Origin: Deinococcus marmoris DSM 12784
GTDB lineage: Bacteria; Deinococcota; Deinococci; Deinococcales; Deinococcaceae
Reading direction: 5' to 3'
Length of the DNA stretch: 51,434 nucleotides
NCBI RefSeq assembly: GCF_000701405.1
Contig: NZ_JNIV01000024.1
Location: forward strand, 1-51,434
Position 1 is the stretch's first letter, and every line of letters starts with the position of its first letter. Of the stretch, positions 11,035-21,592 are shown in pieces. The notes below the pieces were generated by a model. That model worked only from the letters and a program-made list of their open reading frames with translations, did no database searches and was not told the origin of the DNA. Position numbers and translations under genes: made by a program.

Positions 11035-11102
11035 CGTTGGCCCCACCCCGCGCCCCGCGTTTCGCCGCCCCTGGCCCACGGCCAGAAACGGTTGTGCCAG
11101 AA

Positions 11103-11166
11103 GACAGGTTGGTCCTGTCCCGGCGTACATGACAGTCTCTGCCGCGCAGGTCCTGCAACGGACCTG
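11103..11166. promoter_or_regulatory. Two small hairpins in leader of Fcl-like gene
   Basis: The spacer between the Fcl-like gene and the regulator gene (11035-11337) holds GACAGG-ttggt-CCTGTC at 11103-11119 and CAGGTCC-tgcaac-GGACCTG at 11147-11166. The shared CAGG/CCTG core may mark a protein-binding site. No clear -10 was assigned. The 14-bp tandem repeats at the far end of this spacer are listed separately. Confidence 0.35.
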
Positions 11167-11313
11167 TCACGGAAGAACCACCCTGATATGGACAGTGTCG
11201 CTGGGGCGGCGTTACTGCGGCGCTAATACTCCGGGGGCAGTGAGAGGCGGGGAACGACCAGTGGCACAGGCCGCTTCAGAAAGCAGGCCAGCGCTTTCAC
11301 GGCTTCCGGCCAG

Positions 11314-11355
11314 TGCTGGGTGATCGGTGCCGGATGGTCAGTGCCGGGTGGTCAG
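11314..11355. repeat. Three 14-bp tandem repeats spanning a stop codon
   Basis: TGCTGGGTGATCGG, TGCCGGATGGTCAG and TGCCGGGTGGTCAG follow each other without gaps. The stop codon of the regulator gene (11338-11340) lies in the middle copy. As 14 is not a multiple of three, gain or loss of a unit would move the C-terminal reading frame. Confidence 0.8.
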
Positions 11356-14037
11356 GGACCTGGGCAGAGGATGGGCGTCCTGATTGCCCTCCACGCCCGG
11401 ACGTTCGGGGGCAGCCGTCAGCGGCAGGATGGACTGCCCGTTCAGGCTGAGTTCACCGATGGTCAGGGCCAGATCCAGCGCGCGCACCTGAAGGTCCAGC
11501 CGCCCGGCAGCCTGACCCGCCAAGTTGAAGTGCAGTTCATGCTCCATCCAGCCGCCCAGGGTCACGTCCGCGCCCACCTGCTGGCGCTGGCCTTCCTCGG
11601 TGTAGTCGCCGGGTGAGTCGGGGGTCAACACCTGCGCGGCGTCCGCCCCGGGAACGCTGAAGCGCAGCGGAAAGGCCATCTGACCCGGCCCCAGTTCATG
11701 TCCGGCGTGAAAGACGTCCAGCCGCCAGACCAGCCTCAGGGTCAGGGTTGGAGTGCCGCGCAGATTCGCAGGAACCGGCAGATGGACCCGCAGGGTGTGC
11801 GGATGGCCGTAGCGCCCCTGACTCAGGATGCTCAGCCATCCCCCCTGCTCCCAGGACAGCAGGTAGCCCTGCCAGGACACGGCGGGACGGGCGCTGACGG
11901 GCCGCCGCCGGGGTTCGGGAACCGGGGGAGCGGGCAGTGCGATCAGGCCCGGGGCCGACAGCACCTGCGCCGCCCTGATCTGACCAGATGTCACAGGCTG
12001 AAGCGGGCGCAGCAGCGGGCTACCTGCGGGCAGGCGGGAGCGGTAGGCCACGCGCAGACGTTCGGCGTCTGCGTCGGCCCCCGCGCGCTCGGCGTAATAC
12101 AGCGCCAGACCCGGCTGGGTAGCCTCCAGTTCTGCCGCCAGATGACGCCGCAATTCCTGCCGTTCGGTCTGGGGCAACTGTCCCGACAGTGCGGTCCGCA
12201 GACCCTCGGCGCGGAAGCGGTAACACGGCTCGCTGGGAGCCACGTCGCCTACCGGGCTGAAAGCAGGCCACGACAGGGCGCTGGCCGGTTCAGTCTCTAC
12301 CAGGGCGCGGCGTTCCAGGGCCTCGCGCAGCAGCGCCGCCGGGGTCATGCCGCGCCGCGCCGCTTCTGGGAAAGACCCGGCCAGCCCGAAGCTGAAATCG
12401 CCCTGAATCACGCTCAGGCTGCTCAGGGCGGCGCGCAGGGGCGCAGGCCAGCCATCGATCTCGCCCAGATACGTCTCGCGCATGGCGCTGGGCAGGTGTC
12501 CAGCGGGAGGCAGACGGCCCGCACCTTCCCCCTGCTCCGGTTCGTTTTCCTGCAATAGCGAGAGCAGATGCAGGGCGTTGCCTCCGCTGCGCTGCACCAG
12601 CACGGCGGCCCGCGCGTGCAGATCGGCGTCGCCCCAGCCGGAACTGCCCCGGTACGCACCTTGCGCCCCCAGCGCCTGCACCACGCTACCCGGAGACAGC
12701 GGCGCGACTTCCAGCACCAGCGCCTGCGCCACCGCAGCCTGTGCCCCCGAGGACTGCGCCACTGAAGACTGCACCGTGCTGAAGCGCCGCAGCAGCGCGC
12801 GGCACAGCGGGGCCTGGGACGGCGGCGTGCGGCTGAGCATCACCAGCGCGCGGGGAGCCGCCGACGGGACATTCAGCAAAAATTCAAGCACCGAGGCCAG
12901 TTCCACCGGGCCGTTGTGGGCGTGATCCAGCACAATCGCCAGCGGACGCGACACGGTGGCCAGCACAGTGGCCACCTTGACCACATCCTCTTCCAAGCTG
13001 CCGGGACGAAGCAGCACCCCTTGCAGGGTCTGAACACTGGTGGACTGGTTGCCAGACGGCTCAGAATGCCCGGCGTCCGGGGATGCTGGCTGTTCGCCGT
13101 CTGCGCCCCCGGCCAGCGTGGGGAAGAACGGGTGGGCCAGCAGCGCCTGGGCCAGCGTCGCCACGATCAGGCGGCCCGCCCGGCTGTTGCTGATTTGCAG
13201 GCTCAGCCAGCCGCTCTCGGTCAGGGCACGCCCGGCCTCGTGGGACTTGCCGCTGCCGGTGGGTCCATGCAGGACCAGCACCTGCGGCGCGTGGGCGGCA
13301 CGTTTCAAGCTTTCGCGAAGTGCGGCCTCGCGCTCCGGGACGCGGAAATGCAGCGGGCCGTCGGTCACAGGAGTGTCCAGATCGGGCCGCCCGGTGCTGG
13401 GGGGGGCCGGGACGGGCAGGGGGACAGACAGCGCAGCCGGGAGGCCAGCCGCCATTTCCGGCAGCTCCAGCCCGGCGTCGGCGTCCGCCATCAGGAATTC
13501 GCCGGGGTGAGTAAAGCCCAGCGCCTCGGCCCGCGCGGCGATGGCGCGGGTGCCCCAGCCCTTGCCCGCGCGCTGAAACTGGCGGTAGGCCCGCGCCAGC
13601 ACCTCCTCGGTCTGCTCGGTCAGCACCCAGCGCTGATGATCGGTCCATTCCTGAAAGGCCGGACTGCCCAGGTCCTCCAGACCGCTCAGGGGGACCCCCC
13701 GCAGGGTGGACAGCCACTGCGCCAGCCCCGCCTGATCCAGACCGCCGCCCAGTTGCGACAACCAGCCGCTCAGGTCCGTCTCGACGTTTTCCAGATACAG
13801 CAACTGGCGGCTCAGCGGAAACAGATTCAGCCCGGCAGAGCGAATCCGCGCCAGCTCGACGCGCAGGTTCTTGCGGGCCTCGGGGGTGTTCCACAGCAGA
13901 TCGGCCAGCCGCTCACGGTGCTGGGGCAGCTTCTCGATGGTCAGGTACGTGATCAGCGCCACGGCCTTGGCCGACAGCGGCACCGGGCGGTTGTTGTAGG
14001 TCACGTGCGCGTGTCCCAGCAGATGTACGGTGAGCAT
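11338..14037 (-). CDS. SARP/BTAD-type transcriptional regulator with AAA/NACHT-like ATPase
   Basis: 899 residues. An OmpR-like winged-helix region (1-~95) opens MLTVHLLGHAHVTYNNRPVPLS and continues KAVALITYL..., the usual start of SARP and AfsR-type regulators. A helical BTAD-like region follows (~100-200). Walker A GPTGSGKS is at 258-265 and a Walker B-like LAIVLDHAHN near 370. A helical section runs to ~660. The last ~200 residues (GGWLSILSQGRYGHP to the end) look like an added beta-sandwich, not part of classical SARPs. ATG at 14037 has GGAG 8 nt upstream. It is divergent from gmd, with direct repeats before gmd, so GDP-fucose synthesis is the likeliest target. Confidence 0.8.
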   Translation of the reverse strand: MLTVHLLGHAHVTYNNRPVPLSAKAVALITYLTIEKLPQHRERLADLLWNTPEARKNLRVELARIRSAGLNLFPLSRQLLYLENVETDLSGWLSQLGGGLDQAGLAQWLSTLRGVPLSGLEDLGSPAFQEWTDHQRWVLTEQTEEVLARAYRQFQRAGKGWGTRAIAARAEALGFTHPGEFLMADADAGLELPEMAAGLPAALSVPLPVPAPPSTGRPDLDTPVTDGPLHFRVPEREAALRESLKRAAHAPQVLVLHGPTGSGKSHEAGRALTESGWLSLQISNSRAGRLIVATLAQALLAHPFFPTLAGGADGEQPASPDAGHSEPSGNQSTSVQTLQGVLLRPGSLEEDVVKVATVLATVSRPLAIVLDHAHNGPVELASVLEFLLNVPSAAPRALVMLSRTPPSQAPLCRALLRRFSTVQSSVAQSSGAQAAVAQALVLEVAPLSPGSVVQALGAQGAYRGSSGWGDADLHARAAVLVQRSGGNALHLLSLLQENEPEQGEGAGRLPPAGHLPSAMRETYLGEIDGWPAPLRAALSSLSVIQGDFSFGLAGSFPEAARRGMTPAALLREALERRALVETEPASALSWPAFSPVGDVAPSEPCYRFRAEGLRTALSGQLPQTERQELRRHLAAELEATQPGLALYYAERAGADADAERLRVAYRSRLPAGSPLLRPLQPVTSGQIRAAQVLSAPGLIALPAPPVPEPRRRPVSARPAVSWQGYLLSWEQGGWLSILSQGRYGHPHTLRVHLPVPANLRGTPTLTLRLVWRLDVFHAGHELGPGQMAFPLRFSVPGADAAQVLTPDSPGDYTEEGQRQQVGADVTLGGWMEHELHFNLAGQAAGRLDLQVRALDLALTIGELSLNGQSILPLTAAPERPGVEGNQDAHPLPRSLTTRH

Positions 14038-14242
14038 AGCTAAACTCCGTGCGGGCGGGCGAAGGGGGGCGGGCGGGGACAGAATTCTGGTCATCCCCGA
14101 AAGAACTGGTGTTCATTCACGGCCAGGGCAGCCCTATTCTGCGGTGCAGGATACCCCGGTGTGGCCATTTCGTGTTAAATTCTTCTCATTTGCCGTCAGC
14201 CTGCAATCAGTTTGAAACCCATCTGTCTGCGGAACGCTGACA

Positions 14243-14268
14243 TGTGGGGAAAAGACCCGTCCCCCACA
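14243..14268. promoter_or_regulatory. Inverted repeat in regulator-gmd spacer
   Basis: TGTGGGG (14243-14249) and CCCCACA (14262-14268) flank a 12-nt loop, midway in the 491-bp spacer (14038-14528) between the regulator gene and gmd. No T-run follows. It may be an operator for the regulator's own gene. A short open frame through here (14244-14492) lacks coding character. Confidence 0.3.
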
Positions 14269-14392
14269 CTGAAACCCAGAATAGACAATGGGATATGCCA
14301 GAGAACTTACAGCCCGTGTTTACGGTTCTGAAACGCCGCGCCGTGCAGGCTGAAGAACAGACCGGAGGGACGTCCCCAGAACGGGGTCTGCC

Positions 14393-14441
14393 CTCTGGAA
14401 GAGTGGCTGATAGATCTCTGGAAGATTGGCTGACCTATAAA
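14393..14441 (+). promoter_or_regulatory. Tandem direct repeats and -10 box before gmd
   Basis: CTCTGGAAGAGTGGCTGA (14393-14410) and CTCTGGAAGATTGGCTGA (14416-14433) differ at one base and start 23 bp apart, about two helical turns. TATAAA follows at 14436-14441, 2 bp after the second copy, and no -35 is present. SARP regulators are known to bind short direct repeats placed over the -35 region next to the -10. The regulator encoded on the other side of the spacer is of that class, so this is a likely activator site. The transcript leader would be about 80 nt. Confidence 0.6.
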
Positions 14442-14528
14442 AAGTGGCAGGATGGAAGACACCACGAGTGCAGTCGAGAGTGGCCGGAGTAGCGGCTGGG
14501 GCCGAGACGCCGCACGAAGGAAGACCTT

Positions 14529-15575
14529 ATGAAGAAAGCATTGATCACGGGCATCACCGGGCAGGACGGCAGTTACCTCAGCGAGCTGCTGCTGGACAAG
14601 GGATATGAGGTTCACGGCGTGATCCGCCGCGCCAGCACCTTCAACACCGAGCGCATCGATCACCTGTACAACGATCCGCACGACCCGGACGCCCGTCTGT
14701 TCCTGCATTACGGCGATCTGGCCGACGCCTCGGGCATCCGGGCGCTGCTGGAAAAGGTGCAGCCCCAGGAGGTCTACAACCTGGGCGCGCAGTCGCATGT
14801 GAAGGTCAGTTACGATCAGGCCGAGTACACCGCCGACGTAACCGGACTGGGCGCATTACGCCTGCTGGAAGCCATCCGCGACGTGGGCGGGCGCACCGGC
14901 AACCCCATGCGCTTCTATCAGGCGTCCAGCAGCGAGATGTTCGGCGCGGCGGCCCCGCCACAGGGCCTGCACACCCCATTTCATCCGCGCAGCCCCTACG
15001 CGGTGGCCAAGGTCTACGCGTACTGGCAGACCGTCAACCACCGCGAGGCATATGACCTGTACGCCTGCAACGGCATCCTCTTTAATCACGAAAGCCCCCG
15101 GCGCGGCGAGACCTTCGTGACGCGCAAGATCACCCGCGCGGTGGGCCGGATCAAGATGGGCCTGCAAAAGAAGCTGTACCTGGGCAACCTGGAAGCCAAG
15201 CGCGACTGGGGCCACGCCCGCGACTACGTGGAAGCCATGTGGATGATGCTCCAGCAGGACGCCCCGCGCGACTACTGCATCGCCACGGGCGAGGCCTACA
15301 GCGTGCGCGAGTTCGCCGAGCGTTCCTTCGCTCTGGCCGGGCTGAAGGCCGAGGACTACGTGGAGATCGATCCGCGTTACTTCCGCCCCGCCGAGGTGGA
15401 TTACCTGCTGGGCGACGCCACCGAGACCCGCGAGAAGCTGGGCTGGACGCCCAAGACCACCTTTGAGGAACTGGTCCGCGAGATGGTGGAGCATGACCTG
15501 GAACTGGCCCGTCAGGAGAAGACCCTGCGCGACGCCGGGCACAGCGTGGCCCTGAAAGGCATGGGCGCGTTCTGA
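14529..15575 (+). CDS. gmd: GDP-mannose 4,6-dehydratase
   Basis: 348 residues. It converts GDP-D-mannose to GDP-4-keto-6-deoxy-D-mannose, the first step to GDP-L-fucose and other deoxyhexoses. The Rossmann motif TGITGQDG is at residues 7-14, YNLGAQSHV is a family signature, SSSEMFG carries the catalytic Ser-Glu region, and Tyr157/Lys161 in SPYAVAK form the YxxxK pair. [15 protein letters not shown] is typical of Gmd. AAGGAAG lies before the ATG. The stop overlaps the fcl start (TGATG), so the two are co-translated. Confidence 0.95.
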   Translation: MKKALITGITGQDGSYLSELLLDKGYEVHGVIRRASTFNTERIDHLYNDPHDPDARLFLHYGDLADASGIRALLEKVQPQEVYNLGAQSHVKVSYDQAEYTADVTGLGALRLLEAIRDVGGRTGNPMRFYQASSSEMFGAAAPPQGLHTPFHPRSPYAVAKVYAYWQTVNHREAYDLYACNGILFNHESPRRGETFVTRKITRAVGRIKMGLQKKLYLGNLEAKRDWGHARDYVEAMWMMLQQDAPRDYCIATGEAYSVREFAERSFALAGLKAEDYVEIDPRYFRPAEVDYLLGDATETREKLGWTPKTTFEELVREMVEHDLELARQEKTLRDAGHSVALKGMGAF

Positions 15576-16591
15576 TGCAGCCCGCCGCAACGCAAGCGAA
15601 TGTCATGCGCCCCGGTGACCGCATTTACGTGGCCGGTCACGGCGGTCTGGTGGGCGGCGCGCTGGTCCGCGCCCTGAAAGCCGAGGGCCACACCAACATC
15701 ATCACGCGTGGCAGCCGCGAGCTGGACCTGCGCGACCAAGCGGCGGTGCGGGCCTTTTTCGAGGGGGAGCGCCCGCAGTACGTCTTTCTGGCGGCGGCCA
15801 AGGTGGGTGGCATCCACGCCAACAGCACCCGCCCCGCCGAGTTCCTGTACGACAACATGATGATCGCGGCCAACGTGATCCACGCGGCCCACGTCACGGG
15901 TGTGACCAAACTGCTGAACCTGGGGTCCACCTGCATCTACCCGCGCGACGCGGCGCAGCCCCTGCGCGAGGACGCCCTGCTGACCGGCCCGCTGGAAGAC
16001 ACCAACCGCGCCTACGCGGTGGCCAAGATCGCGGCCATCGAGCTGTGTGACCAGTACCGCGCCCAGTACGGCTCGGACTTCATCTCGGCCATGCCCACCA
16101 ATCTGTACGGGCCAGGGGACAACTTCGATCTGATGGGCAGCCATGTGTTGCCCGCACTCATCCGCAAGATGGTGGACGCCCGCGAGACCCACTCCCCCAC
16201 GGTCAGCATCTGGGGCAGCGGCACCCCCCTGCGCGAGTTCCTGCATGTGGACGATCTGGCCGACGCCTGTCTGTTCCTGATGCGCCATGTTTCCGAGCCA
16301 GGGCCGATCAACGTGGGCACCGGCCAGGACCTGAGCATCCGCGAGGTGGCCGAGCAGATCCGGGCCGTGGTGGGCTATCCCGGCGAACTGGCCTTCGACG
16401 CCAGCAAGCCCGACGGCACGCCGCGCAAGATCACGGATGTCAGCCGCATTCACGCGATGGGCTGGCACCACCGCATCTCGCTGGAAGACGGCCTGCGCAG
16501 CACCGTGGAGTGGTATCTGGCCCACCGGGGTCAGGTGCGCGGTGAGGCGCTGGTGGGGGCCGGAATTGGGACGGGCACAGCCCTGGCGTAA
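15575..16591 (+). CDS. fcl: GDP-L-fucose synthase
   Basis: 338 residues. This epimerase-reductase turns the Gmd product into GDP-L-fucose with NADPH. Rossmann motif AGHGGLVG, catalytic Ser118/Cys120 in GSTCIYP, and Tyr147/Lys151 in YAVAK are all present. [15 protein letters not shown] and [17 protein letters not shown] are substrate-domain signatures. The start is taken at the ATG overlapping the gmd stop; an internal ATG at 15605 would give a shorter N-terminus. It forms an operon with gmd and ends at a good terminator. A degenerate relative lies at 10249-11034. Confidence 0.95.
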   Translation: MQPAATQANVMRPGDRIYVAGHGGLVGGALVRALKAEGHTNIITRGSRELDLRDQAAVRAFFEGERPQYVFLAAAKVGGIHANSTRPAEFLYDNMMIAANVIHAAHVTGVTKLLNLGSTCIYPRDAAQPLREDALLTGPLEDTNRAYAVAKIAAIELCDQYRAQYGSDFISAMPTNLYGPGDNFDLMGSHVLPALIRKMVDARETHSPTVSIWGSGTPLREFLHVDDLADACLFLMRHVSEPGPINVGTGQDLSIREVAEQIRAVVGYPGELAFDASKPDGTPRKITDVSRIHAMGWHHRISLEDGLRSTVEWYLAHRGQVRGEALVGAGIGTGTALA

Positions 16592-16614
16592 CAGCGCTGA
16601 CATCACAGCAAGAG

Positions 16615-16659
16615 AGAGGGGCATGGTACGCAAACCACGCCCCTCTTCTTGTTGTGCTT

Positions 16660-16661
<2 letters not shown>
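16615..16661. terminator. Bidirectional terminator between fcl and mdh
   Basis: AGAGGGGC-A-TGG pairs with CCA-C-GCCCCTCT around an 8-nt loop, followed by TCTTGTTGTGCTTTT. It lies between the convergent fcl and mdh genes and can end both transcripts, the plus strand more strongly. Confidence 0.75.
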
Positions 16662-17652
<991 letters not shown>

Positions 17653-17833
17653 AAAAATTCCTCCTGGGGTTGATTGTGTTCAGCCCACCATAACGCGGCG
17701 GGGGCTGGGGCGGGGCGGGGTGTTTCTTCAGGGCGGACAGGGGCGAGGATTGAAGGTCTGAATGATTTCGTCTCCCTCCCGGTTTTTAGACGCGGCAGTC
17801 GCGAAGTCCGGTTAAGGGGCTGCCACGCCCGTT

Positions 17834-17961
17834 TGACCCCTCCGGCCCTTCGGGCCACCTCCCCTCAAAAGGGAGGCAAGAGTTGCGGAATTGCCGGGCT
17901 ATGACGGGTTTCCTGGCTCCCTTTTGAGAGGAACTGGCTGCGAAGCAGACTGAGGGGTTTC
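17834..17961. repeat. Composite inverted repeat (REP/BIME- or MITE-like)
   Basis: The arm at 17834-17879 and the reverse complement of 17913-17961 share ACCCCTC, CTTCG.., CTCAAAAGGGAG and CAG blocks in the same order over about 45 bp. Each arm also folds by itself: GGCCC-TTC-GGGCC and CCTCCC-CTCAAAA-GGGAGG in the first. It fills the 371-bp gap between mdh and the crotonase gene (17653-18023), in which I see no gene. The form is that of a mobile intergenic palindromic repeat. Confidence 0.65.
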
Positions 17962-18023
17962 CCTTCAGCGTGACGCATATTTACCTCTCAAACTGACCTC
18001 GCCCTCAGATCCATAGACCAACC

Positions 18024-18856
<833 letters not shown>

Positions 18857-18860
<4 letters not shown>

Positions 18861-18877
18861 GGCTGCTCCAGATTCAT
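18857..18877 (-). other. Six-codon leader ORF duplicating the crotonase start
   Basis: ATG AAT CTG GAG CAG CCG TGA encodes MNLEQP. Its TGA overlaps the GTG start of the crotonase gene, whose own first residues are MNLEQ. The 13-bp TGAATCTGGARCA is present twice, 17 bp apart, so the leader arose by a local tandem duplication that is out of frame. It may couple translation. Confidence 0.5.
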
Positions 18878-18906
18878 GGGTTGTGAGGTCATGGCCCGAG
18901 GCTAGC

Positions 18907-20076
18907 TCAGGCGGAGGCGGTTTTTCGCCAGCCCAGCAGGCCCACCACCCCTGCCAGCGCCATGCTGCCCGTCACCAGCAGCACCACCGAGGGCCAGCCT
19001 CCACCCTCGTAGGCATGCCCGGCCAGCACGCTGGCGGCGGCAGCCCCACCGTAATACGCCATGTGATACAGCCCCGAGGCCAGACTGCGCGCCCGCGTGA
19101 CCTCGCGCTGCACGGCGGCCAGGGCAGCGGACTGGGCCAGAAAGACGCCACAGGCCCCTGCCGCCACCCCCACGATGATCAGGGGGAGCGGCGCGGCCAG
19201 CGTGAGCAGCAGCCCCACCAGACTGGCCCCCACCGCCGTCAACAGCGCGATTCTGGGACCACGCAAAGCCAGCAGCGGCCCGGCAATCGGGGTGATGACC
19301 ACGCCCAGCAGGTAGACGGCAAAGATCAACCCGGTCTGGGCGGTGTTCAGAAAATACGGTCCCGACGCCAGCCGCAGCGTCAGCGTATTGAACAGCCCCA
19401 CCAGCGTGAACAGGATCAGAAACCCCACCGCGCACGTCGCCAGCAGCGCGGGATTTCGCAGATGGGCACTCAGGTTTTCCAGCACGCCGCGCACATTCCT
19501 TTGCGGGGTGAAATGCTGTTCAGCGGGCAACCCGGCGCGGGCCAGAAAAAATCCGGCCAGCGAGGCCACCGCCAGCAGCCAGAACGCCGCGTGCCAGCCC
19601 CAGCGCACCGCCACCAGCCCGGCCAGAAAACGGCCCAGAAAGCCGCCCAGCACCGTGCCCGTCACGTACATGGTCAGCGCACGGGCGCGTCCGGTGGGCG
19701 GGACTTCCTCGGCGATCAGGGCGTTCAGGGCCACCATCACGCCGGGAATCAGCAATCCCTGAGCAAAGCGGGCCGCATTCAGAGTCGCCAGGGTGGGGGC
19801 AGACACCGCCAGCACCGCCGGAACCGTCAGCAGCGCGAAGGCCCAGATCACCACGCCCCGGCGGCCCAACGCATCGGCCAGCACGCCCACCAGCGGGGAA
19901 GCCAGGGCCATCGCCAGCGTCGTCGCGCCAATCACGAAGCCGATCTGCGCCGCGTCCGCGCTGAACTCCTGCGCCAGCACGGGCAGCAGACTTTGCGGCG
20001 CGTAGACGTTCAGGAAGACCAGCGTTCCCAGCGCCGCAAAAAGAAAAGGATGTGGCGGCCCAGCCCGGACGCTCAA
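18907..20076 (-). CDS. MFS transporter (drug-efflux-like)
   Basis: 389 residues with about 12 hydrophobic segments. The loop after TM2 reads [15 protein letters not shown], the MFS motif A variant, and a long cytoplasmic loop ([24 protein letters not shown]) divides the two halves. It resembles YnfM/arabinose-efflux-type exporters. The substrate is unknown. The TTG start overlaps the stop of the upstream gene by 4 nt (TTGA), so the pair is co-translated. Confidence 0.88.
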   Translation of the reverse strand: MSVRAGPPHPFLFAALGTLVFLNVYAPQSLLPVLAQEFSADAAQIGFVIGATTLAMALASPLVGVLADALGRRGVVIWAFALLTVPAVLAVSAPTLATLNAARFAQGLLIPGVMVALNALIAEEVPPTGRARALTMYVTGTVLGGFLGRFLAGLVAVRWGWHAAFWLLAVASLAGFFLARAGLPAEQHFTPQRNVRGVLENLSAHLRNPALLATCAVGFLILFTLVGLFNTLTLRLASGPYFLNTAQTGLIFAVYLLGVVITPIAGPLLALRGPRIALLTAVGASLVGLLLTLAAPLPLIIVGVAAGACGVFLAQSAALAAVQREVTRARSLASGLYHMAYYGGAAAASVLAGHAYEGGGWPSVVLLVTGSMALAGVVGLLGWRKTASA

Positions 20077-20660
20077 GGCAGGCCGACGAGGCCCGTTTCG
20101 TTGACCCAGGCGGTCCCCACGCCCAGCGCCTCGGCCATTACCGGGTCCGGGGTGCCGGTCAGGCCAGGAAAGATCAGGGTGGGGCGGGCGTCCAGACCCA
20201 CCCCCCCGGTCTCGTCCAGCCGCACCAGCACAGCGCCGAACGCCCAGTCAGATGCCCACAGCCGCTTGACCGCTTGCAGGGCCGCCGTGCCGGGGGGCAT
20301 GACCTGGGCCTCCTCCGTGGACAGCAGCCCCGGACGGCGCACATGCACCGCGCCTCTGGTCAACCCAGCGTTGCCCAGCGCCCGGTAAAAAATCTGCACC
20401 GCGTCGTCCATCAGAAAACTGGTGCGGATCAGGGCCTCGGCCCGCGCGGTCAGGTCCTCCAGCACGTCCTCATCCACACGTCTGGGGTTGATCGGGGCAA
20501 ACAGACGGCCCAGTTGTTCGGGCAAGTTGACGCTACGGTAAAAGGCTTCCTCAAATTCGGGCGGCACCAGCATGCCGCGCACATCCTGCGCCGCCAGCCG
20601 CACCACTTCCGCGCCCACTCGGTCTGCGCCGCGCCGCGCGGCTTCTTCAAAGGTCAGCAT
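20073..20660 (-). CDS. Conserved hypothetical protein upstream of MFS transporter
   Basis: 195 residues, acidic and soluble, with no signal or membrane segment. I do not recognise the family. The N-terminal half is helical ([23 protein letters not shown]); the C-terminal half alternates short strands and glycine turns ([23 protein letters not shown]). TAGCCT stands 7 nt before the ATG with no ribosome site, so the message is probably leaderless. A 4-nt overlap with the MFS gene ties them in one operon. Confidence 0.75.
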   Translation of the reverse strand: MLTFEEAARRGADRVGAEVVRLAAQDVRGMLVPPEFEEAFYRSVNLPEQLGRLFAPINPRRVDEDVLEDLTARAEALIRTSFLMDDAVQIFYRALGNAGLTRGAVHVRRPGLLSTEEAQVMPPGTAALQAVKRLWASDWAFGAVLVRLDETGGVGLDARPTLIFPGLTGTPDPVMAEALGVGTAWVNETGLVGLP

Positions 20661-20712
20661 GACGGGCAGGCTAAAGCATTCCTGCCCGCGTTGCTGTCGC
20701 CTGGACCTTGGC

Positions 20713-21480
20713 TTACAGCGTCGCTGCCGAGAGGTTGCGGTGGGTGGGCGTCAGGAACACGGTGCCCTGACCGCTGATCATGAACACCAGTCCCTCGCCG
20801 CTTCGCATGGCGTTGCGGAGGCCGCGCACCAGCGGGCGCAGTTCCACGTTTAGCGAGGCGCTGTACATCAGCATCAGGTCGCCGTCCACGATCAGGCTGT
20901 CATTGCCGCTGAGTTCAATCACCTCTACTTCCGAGACCGGAACCGGGGATTCCACCACGAAGATGCCCTTGCCCGACAGCTTGGGCTGGCGCAGCCCGTT
21001 GCCCGACAGCGCCCCGGCAATGGAGTTGTGGGTGTGCGTGCCCAGTTGCATGGTGTCCTGGGCCATGTAGAACGCCTTGTCGTCCAGAATCATGTCGTCG
21101 CCCTTCGCGCCGCTGGATTCCGCGATGATAAAGTGCTTGCGCGTCGGCTCGGTCCAGACCTTGCCCTGTCCGGTAAAGCGCGTGGCAAAGGCGCTCTCCC
21201 CGGTGCCTGCGGTGGCGATGGCCCGGCTCAGAAAGCCGCCCTTGGCCTGCTGCTCCACCTTGGCCTGAATGTTGCCGTGGCTGTACTGGAACGCGCCCGG
21301 CTCAATGAGGACGCCGGAGCCGTGAAGCTGGGCCTCCACGGTAAAGCGTCCGTCCATCTGGCGCGTCTCTTCCAGCTCACCACTGGCAGACGCCGAGTAG
21401 CGGGTCACATGGGTCAGCGCGTGAACGCGGAAGGTAATGCCGTCGCCTTTCTGCTCCTGCACAAGCTGCATATGGGTCAT
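20713..21480 (-). CDS. AIM24 family protein
   Basis: 255 residues. Glycine-rich beta-strand repeats and the segments [38 protein letters not shown] and [16 protein letters not shown] match the AIM24 (DUF124) beta-helix family. Members are found in bacteria and mitochondria; their biochemical role is not settled. The next in-frame ATG is at 21471 and is also possible as the start. No ribosome site is seen. It is divergent from the MBL gene. Confidence 0.8.
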   Translation of the reverse strand: MTHMQLVQEQKGDGITFRVHALTHVTRYSASASGELEETRQMDGRFTVEAQLHGSGVLIEPGAFQYSHGNIQAKVEQQAKGGFLSRAIATAGTGESAFATRFTGQGKVWTEPTRKHFIIAESSGAKGDDMILDDKAFYMAQDTMQLGTHTHNSIAGALSGNGLRQPKLSGKGIFVVESPVPVSEVEVIELSGNDSLIVDGDLMLMYSASLNVELRPLVRGLRNAMRSGEGLVFMISGQGTVFLTPTHRNLSAATL

Positions 21481-21592
21481 GCGTCAAGTGTAATACAAAC
21501 TTCTATTGTGGAATGTGGGAGGCCGCCTGCTCCGCAGATAGACCGTCTGGAACTGACCTGTCAGCCGTGAGAGGAGACGCTAGGGTGCGGCC

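Noticed and set aside
14244..14492. 82-codon frame between the regulator and gmd
   Set aside because: No ribosome site or leaderless box, poor coding character, and it contains the direct repeats that look regulatory.
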